The position numbers were made by a program, and so were the translations under genes. From positions 107,336,999 to 107,400,998 of the forward strand of contig CM070562.1 of NCBI GenBank assembly GCA_036346405.1: a stretch of 64,000 bases of DNA, read 5' to 3'. Origin of the DNA: Phyllostachys edulis. Lineage: Eukaryota; Streptophyta; Magnoliopsida; Poales; Poaceae. Shown piece by piece: positions 58,141 through 64,000 of the stretch. A model generated the notes under the pieces. That model did no database searches. It was given only the letters and a program-made list of their open reading frames with translations, and was not told the origin of the DNA. Position 1 is the stretch's first letter; every line of letters begins with the position of its first letter.

Positions 58141-58818
58141 GGATCCCGAGTTACTCTGCATAGATATGGCAGCATGGATTCCCTGTATATATACATGCCG
58201 TCGTTAGAGAAAGGGGCAAGAAACGAACAGTTCCCAATGAATAATGATTCGTCTTTCGTTGTAACTTGTAAGGTATGCAGCATCTATACATTATCAATAA
58301 AATACCGGATCAGATGATTCGTTTCCGAACTTACTTAGGCCATCGCCATTCAGGGCTGGCTATCGAGCCAAACGGAGTTTTATCGAGCTTCTTTTGAAAT
58401 TGTCTTTATTTTGATTTAATAATATCTTATTTATAGTTTAAAAGCAATTTTGTTATCAAGCTAAAGAGCCAAGCCTTATCGAGCTAACAAGCTGAGCCGA
58501 GCTTAATGCTAGAAGTAAAGATTAACCAATCGAACAGATTGAGAAAGCATCAGTAGCTTTGATATTAATGCGTACTGCCACTGCAGTCTGAAAAAAAAAT
58601 GAAGCATGCGTTATGCACGCCCAGAAGCTTCTACCGCAAATGGTAGCACATTGTCGTCATAACACATTAACACCGAGTGAGGAACCCTGGTTTAATCTTA
58701 AAATTTGTGGTACATGATGATGTGATCGCCATAAAAATCCAAAATTCTAAAAAACAACAATCTTTGCAGAGAATTTCGTGAGCCATGGCACAGGACCCCC
58801 TAAACAACAATCCACTGC
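58141..58818. other. Tail-to-tail intergenic region between LKR/SDH and RPT1
   Basis: Holds the 3' UTRs of both convergent genes. A canonical AATAAA at 58,296-58,301 lies 156 bp after the LKR/SDH stop. A segment with repeated TATCGAGC / CAAGCTNA words (about 58,370-58,510) shows no gene. Confidence 0.7.
58296..58301 (+). terminator. LKR/SDH: Putative LKR/SDH polyadenylation signal
   Basis: AATAAA in the 3' region downstream of the stop codon at 58,138-58,140. Plant poly(A) signals are loose, so other sites may also be used. Confidence 0.5.
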
Positions 58819-61800
58819 TTAGTTATACACCATGTATTTTGGGGTCGCGCTAAACTTCTGGTAGCCCTTGATAACCTTGTTCACTGCATCGAGGAAGTCC
58901 TTCTCCGTCACCGTTTTCCTACGGGCACGAATGGCATACATGCCAGCTTCTGTGCAGACACTCCTTATATCGGCTCCTGGAACAACAAACAAGTATGTTA
59001 AAACAGGGATTGAAATCCCGGCGGTTACCGGCCGGTAACCGCCTACCGGTGGGTGGCCGGGAAACGAGATACCGGCGGTTTTTTCAGATTTCGAATGAAT
59101 TTTAATCAAATTTAAACGAATTTGAATGAATTTGACCGGTAACCGGTCCGGTACCGGAGGGGGACCGGGATTCTACCCCCCTCCGGTTAGCTGATCCTTA
59201 TGTTAAAACCAGATGATCTAGTGAAGAGGCTTTCCAGGGGATGCCTAGAACAGTCAAGTCGAGAAGAAAACATCCAGAAAATGTTGCGAGCCAATGCACT
59301 CACCAGTGGAGTTGGGGCACAGGCGCGCCAGCAGCTCAAATCGGATATCCCTCTCACAGTTCATGGTGCGTGTGTGGATCTTGAAAATTTGGGTACGACC
59401 CTCCAGGTCAGGTAGGCCAAACTCTACCTTCCTGTCCAGACGACCAGGACGCAGAAGCGCAGGATCCAAAGTATCAGGCCTGGCAAAACAAAACGAACAC
59501 GGTCATCCTCTCAGCTCTATTAATGTGGCCAAGAGCCCAAGATAACTTAGCTGCACTTAATTCCTTAGGGCATGTACAATGGTACAGATAGCTACTGTCT
59601 ATAGCAATTCTTCATATCCCCTATAGACAGCACTAAAGACAGCTCATACAATGGATTGTGATGATACAGTTGGCTACAGGATTGTAGACAACACACAATT
59701 TTTTAATGCTTTTTTTGGTTCTTGTACTACAGTCGGCTACAAGATTGTAGACAGCACATTTCTCTATTTATTCTCTTTCATCAACATCAGCTTAAATCCT
59801 ACGTGGCAGAGGCTGTAGACAGCTGATGTAAACCCATTGTACATGACCTTAAGGCATGCAAATGTTTTAATAATGCATTCTAATGCAGATCTTTGAAGTT
59901 TCAGAATCATAAGCTTCAGATAAATAACTTCACAGTAAGATGTTCAGAATATAAGGTGAGCACCCTACCATATTGGATCATATGAGAAGGCAGGAGAATG
60001 AAAAGATGAAGTACCTATTAGTGGCCATGAGAACCTTGATATTCCCTCTGGCGTCAAACCCATCGAGCTGGTTGACTATTTCCAACATGGTACGCTGAAC
60101 CTCATTATCGCCCCCAACCCCATCATCAAACCGAGCACCACCAATAGCATCAACTTCGTCGAAGAAGACAATGCATGCTTTCTTAGAGCGGGCCATCTAC
60201 AATAATAGATTTTTTTTCAGAAAGATTGTTGATGAAACAGAGCATTCAAGTGCAAAAACACTGGATGAATCCTTGTGGGCTATCTGCGATGTTTAACATA
60301 CCTGAAATAACTCCCGTACCATCCGAGCACCTTCACCAACATACTTCTGAACTAATTCACTTCCAATCACACGGATAAAACAAGCATCTGTGCGATTGGC
60401 TACAGCTCTAGCAAGAAGCGTTTTGCCAGTACCAGGTGGACCATAGCAAAGGACCCCTTTTGGAGGGTCAATACCGAGCTTGACAAACTTTTCTGGGTGA
60501 AGCATAGGAAGCTCTACAACCTGTGAGAAATCGTTAAGCAAACAGTAAATGAAACAAGTCCAAAACTAACTAGAACGTAGAATGTGCGGTTCGCAAATGA
60601 AGTACAGATTCTGAATCCCAGGGAAAAGTTTGACATACCTCACGCATCTTTTCGATCTGCTCTTTGCATCCACCAACATCGTTATATGTCACATCAGGTT
60701 TTTCCTCAACAGTCATCATGGTAACACTTGGGTCAATTTTGGGTGGCAAAGGAATTTGAATCTGGTACTTGTTTCGGTCAACACTGCATTAGGATTTAGA
60801 TATGAGATCACAAGTTTCACACAGTGAGCACAAAGGTTCGATTGATTTAAGAAGAGTAAATTTCAGAAAACCCAAGGTTTTAGGGTATTAGTAACACAAA
60901 ACCCCATGTTTTGAGATTTTTTTCACAAAACCCCAGGTTTTGAAGCATTAATAACACAAAACCCCACGTCGTGGGGTTTTCTCAAAAAAAATCTCAAAAC
61001 GTGGGGTTTTGTGTTACTAATGCCTAAAAACCTGAAGTTTTCTGGAAAAAAAACCTCAAAACATGGGGTTTTGTGTTTACTAATACCCCAAAACCTGGGA
61101 TTTTCTAAATTTACTCATTTAAGAATGATAGTGTACAAGCAAAGAGAAATAGTCTGGGTAGCATCAATGAAGCTTTATCCAAAAAATGCGGGCATAAGAT
61201 CAGTTTTTATTTAGTCAACGTTGCTATCTCTAAAGATTCCGTAGACCAGTAAGTTCCATCTTCTAGCATTCTGTGAGCAACAGAACCTAAGCCAAGCAGC
61301 TGACAAGATACTACTTTCAGATTCGACATGTTCTTAACTAATAGTTATTTCCAATTCAATGAATGCTATTCAGAGAACACTAGGGAACAAATGAAGGGTT
61401 AAGTACATCTGCCAAGTTTTGTAGGAATTACATGTACACTGGATTCGAGAAAGCAATGTTTACCTATCTATGTCGAGCATATAAAGTTCATGCCATTATT
61501 TGGGTATGGCAATCACCACAAGCATGATCTTTGCTTTTTTTCTAGCCATGTATTAAATCACATTAAGAACCACTGTTCAATTTAAAAGTTCTTCTCTGCT
61601 TGCATGATGACATATAACATGCCCTACATGTATATAGCTTGTTTTAAGTCAAACATATAACCGCATCAAGTATGAACAACAGGCAAGAATTGCTCAAGTA
61701 GAACTGAATGAAAGATGTATGATACACTAAAGACCAAAATACAGGATAGTGACCTACCCGACTCTCATCCCTTCCTCAATATCAGTTGGAGATACTTTAT

Positions 61801-63194
61801 CGCCCAAGCCAACCACAAACTGCATGATCCAACATAAAGCGTGAGAAAGGGATTGGTGTGAAACTTTTAGGAGACATATGATTGAAATAAAATAACGTAA
61901 GCACGGCATACCTTCGCAATTTGTTTTACATTGATCACATATTTAGCATCGTCAGTATTAGGGCTTATAATCTTAGTACACCTTGCAACCTTCAGAGGGA
62001 GGAAGAAAACTTATTAGTACAATGGCACATATATAGAACAGAAAAAACATAGCACCTAACTATTATGCATTCCAGGCCCAAAACTATAAAAACTAGGAAG
62101 AAGAAAACATTAGGTTAAGTAATATACTTGTAAGGGCTGTTCCTCTTGCATCATTTGTTTATCAGACACAAGATCCCACTGGCTAGGTGGGGCCAGTCCA
62201 GTATCAGACTCCTTTATCCCTGGGAATTAGTAGAAGAGCATATGGATCAGGTAAGGTAATTCAAAAGTTTTAGCCTTCTAACATCAAAATAACCTAATAA
62301 ACTGCACGACAATACGAAAGGTAACAGCAAGTTTATGAACGAGATGAGGTCGTGGACATTGCACGCTGTACAGCCTATATAGAGCACCAATCCTATACCA
62401 TGTCATCCACCAAACAAACAATGATTAACGACATTTTTCCTTTGTTGAGGACAAACAATGACCTAAAATGGTTAAGGTGTAATGATGTACTATACACAAC
62501 ATATTCAATAAATAAAAGTCTCGATATGCTATCATCTGAAAGTAAACTGCTAAATGAAACAAGTGTTCGCAAATTGAGCTACATCTCTACCAAGAGAATC
62601 AGATTATTAAATCCTTACGCACCACAGAGGTCATTGATTTTCTTGGCCATTTCCTTTATTTCCTTCTCTGCCTTCTTAATGCTGGTAGAGTAAGGCCCAA
62701 GACCCTGTGAAAAGCAGCCAACCAACCAGAATCAGCAAACGTTAGTTCAGCAGAAACCACGCAGCGAAATTTAACAAGCACTTCATCTCTCGTTCCTCAA
62801 AAAAGGGGCAAACGAGAGCACAAAACAACATTTCGTTTTCCACATCACAGACCCAAACCATCCCGCGCAGAACCGAAAACCATCAGCTGTTCCCCCCGCC
62901 CCGAGAAAATCACAAAAAAAAAATTAACGGCAACCTATAACACAAAGGCACGACTTTTTTTTCCCCAAAATCTCAAGAGGAATCGAAACCCTAGACCAAT
63001 CTCGAGCACGACCCCAACCCAGCCCGAGCCCACCCTGCGACCAGATCGCCAAAAAACACCCTAGATTCAAGAGATCGGGGAGATCTAAACAGGGTCGCGG
63101 CACGCACGTAGGTCTTGAGGAGCGCGATGTCGTCCTCGTCGAGCGGGCGAGGATTCTTCTCGTTCATGATGTCGTCCTCCGGCTCCGGCGCCAT
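58819..63194 (-). CDS. RPT1: 26S proteasome regulatory subunit 7 (RPT1), AAA-ATPase
   Basis: One of six ATPases in the base ring of the 19S particle, which unfolds ubiquitinated proteins and feeds them to the 20S core in nucleus and cytosol. Exons in transcript order: 63194-63108, 62704-62623, 62219-62128, 61989-61912, 61819-61758, 60783-60639, 60520-60302, 60196-60015, 59479-59304, 58976-58819. Sum 1,281 nt, 426 residues, the expected RPT1 length, with all phases consistent and GT-AG borders. The N-terminus has a coiled coil ([16 protein letters not shown], about 36-51). Walker A GPPGTGKT is at about 209-216, Walker [10 protein letters not shown] at about 264-272, and the arginine-finger region [13 protein letters not shown] follows in exon 9. 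The protein ends KYMVYN, without the HbYX tail of RPT2/3/5. The start is the first ATG of exon 1 ([18 protein letters not shown]). It is convergent with LKR/SDH; the introns hold three MITEs. Confidence 0.95.
59004..59200. mobile_element. hAT-like MITE, CCGGTAACCG-rich family, copy 3
   Basis: It begins CAGGGATTGAAATCCC, and its right end reads TAAGGATCAGC on the reverse strand, giving short imperfect terminal repeats. TGTTAAAA is duplicated on both sides (58,996-59,003 and 59,201-59,208). GGTTACCGGCCGGTAACCG and CCGGTAACCGGTCC make strong internal palindromes. It lies in the last RPT1 intron. Confidence 0.72.
59568..59848. mobile_element. Tourist (PIF/Harbinger-type) MITE, 281 bp
   Basis: Termini GGGCATGTACAATGG and CCATTGTACATGACC are inverted repeats, with TTA on both sides (59,565-59,567 and 59,849-59,851). 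Internal inverted words such as GACAGC/GCTGTC and GGCTACA are present. It lies in the RPT1 intron between exons 8 and 9. Confidence 0.82.
60854..61116. mobile_element. Mutator-like fold-back MITE with repeated CAAAACCCC motif
   Basis: Ends GAGTAAATTTCAGAAAA and TTTTCTAAATTTACTC are inverted repeats. ATTTAAGAA is duplicated at 60,845-60,853 and 61,117-61,125, a 9-bp duplication. Each arm contains repeated ACACAAAACCCCA / GGGGTTTTGTGTT units about 50 bp apart around a central CCCCACGTCGTGGGG, so the whole element can fold on itself. It lies in the RPT1 intron between exons 5 and 6. Confidence 0.78.
61126..61757 (-). other. RPT1 intron 5, remainder
   Basis: AT-rich intron DNA without gene or recognisable element. 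Short ORFs look random. Confidence 0.55.
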
Positions 63195-63345
63195 GGCTTC
63201 CCCCACTTGCGCTGTGTCTTCTCCGGCGGCGGGGCGGGCGAGGAGAGGAGAGGTGGTGGTTCAGGTAGTGCGAGTGCGAATGCTTTGCTTGGTGTGTTTG
63301 CTTCAACTTTTATTATATCGCGAGTTTTTTCTTCTCTTTTTCTTT
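63195..63345 (-). promoter_or_regulatory. RPT1: RPT1 5' UTR and proximal promoter
   Basis: Minus strand upstream of the start codon. The first about 60 bp are CT/GC-rich leader; farther up lies CGATATAATAAAAG (about 63,307-63,320 on the minus strand), a possible TATA element. The distance from ATG to the MITE at 63,346 is only about 150 bp. Confidence 0.4.
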
Positions 63346-63644
63346 GAGTAAAGTCCATTCTGGGCCCTTAAACTTTTTATCTTTGCGCCATGTGGCCCAT
63401 AGATTTTCAAAGTGTGTCATCCGGTCCCTAAACACTGTTTGGGTCTCAAATTAGTCCTTAAACTTTTTATCTTTGTGTCAAATCGGCCCATAGACTTTCA
63501 AAGTGTCATTAATTCTTGTCTAAGCAAGAGGGTTATGTTTGAGACCCAAAGCAGTGTTTAGGGACAGGGATGACACACTTTGAAAGTCTATGAACCGGGA
63601 TGACACAGCATAAAAAGTTTAAGGACCGGTAATGGACTTTACTC
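63346..63644. mobile_element. Mutator-like fold-back MITE in the RPT1 promoter
   Basis: Terminal inverted repeats GAGTAAAGTCCATT and AATGGACTTTACTC, with a near-perfect 9-bp flanking TTTTTCTTT (63,337-63,345 and 63,645-63,653). Arms contain CCTTAAACTTTTTAT / AAAAAGTTTAAGG and CTTTCAAAGTGTGTCA-type inverted words. The ends share GAGTAAA with the intron element at 60,854-61,116, so they may be the same broad family. Confidence 0.8.
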
Positions 63645-63653
63645 TTTTTCTTT

Positions 63654-64000
63654 CCTCCTCTGCAAGGGATGCTTCTCCACCGTCCTGATCGAGCCCAAGT
63701 CCTTGCCATGCCTGCGTCACTGTAGACAAGGGCGAAGCCAGGAATCGGATACAGGGGGCAAAGTTCAAAGGTTAAAGTTTGCGAGCGAATAGGCATTTTT
63801 TTGTGGACAGTGTATCTCATGAAAATATGAATTGATCAAACCTAAAAGTTTTCAAACATTCTAAAAAATTATGAGATATAGAGGGAGATTATAATTCTAT
63901 AGATATCTCTGCACAATTTCAAGATCAAATTCATCATATTTGTTGTGCACCTTTAATATAGTATCATTAACATTATGAAGAATGTAAAACTAAATTATTG
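63654..64000. other. Upstream intergenic DNA
   Basis: No gene supported. GGGCGAAGCCAGGAATCGG near 63,730 resembles the terminal text of hAT-derived rice repeats, but the matching end, if any, is beyond the window. Confidence 0.35.

Overview
The window looks like a piece of a grass nuclear genome, almost certainly rice (Oryza). The evidence is two intron-rich host genes of rice type, the Stowaway/Tourist/Mutator-like MITE landscape, and nested Ty1/copia and Ty3/gypsy elements, including a Sirevirus-like copia and a gypsy element with an LTR over 3 kb. From memory, not from the sequence, the pair LKR/SDH next to a proteasome RPT1 gene fits the long arm of rice chromosome 2.

Layout. (1) 1-23,220 is a nest of retroelements. 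A Ty3/gypsy element (1-8,780, 5' end outside the window) sits in the 5' LTR of a Sirevirus-like Ty1/copia element (8,781-19,890). That element appears to sit inside the LTR of a minus-strand copia-type element (19,891-20,988), which is itself in or beside a degenerate LINE-type ORF1 (20,989-23,220). (2) 23,221-26,300 is intergenic DNA with three MITE-like elements and a tandem duplication upstream of the host gene. (3) 27,584-58,140 (+) is the coding part of LKR/SDH, the bifunctional lysine-ketoglutarate reductase/saccharopine dehydrogenase that starts lysine catabolism. I traced 24 coding exons totalling 3,168 nt. They join in frame with no internal stop, but no in-frame ATG is visible where the start is expected. 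Three introns of 5.7-9.0 kb are inflated by LTR retrotransposons, all of which lie antisense to the gene. (4) 58,819-63,194 (-) is RPT1, the 26S proteasome regulatory ATPase subunit 7: ten exons, 1,281 nt, 426 residues, apparently intact. The two host genes converge tail to tail, with 678 bp between their stop codons. (5) 63,195-64,000 is the RPT1 5' region with a Mutator-like MITE close to the start codon.

Most transposon boundaries are supported by target-site duplications read from the sequence: ACGGG (solo LTR), GCGGC (copia B), CATCT (gypsy D), TTAAT (copia C), TTTAT (solo LTR), TA (Stowaway), TTA (Tourist), 8-bp repeats (hAT-like) and 9-bp repeats (Mutator-like). All retroelement protein regions are broken by frameshifts, stops or deletions, so the only genes I regard as functional are LKR/SDH (start codon unresolved) and RPT1. 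I saw no CRISPR array, tRNA or rRNA gene, and nothing that looks like a new enzymatic or defence system. The unusual features are structural: insertion order, retroelement mosaics, GC-AG introns, an empty MITE site preserved next to its occupied twin, and a small hAT-like family rich in CCGGTAACCG.
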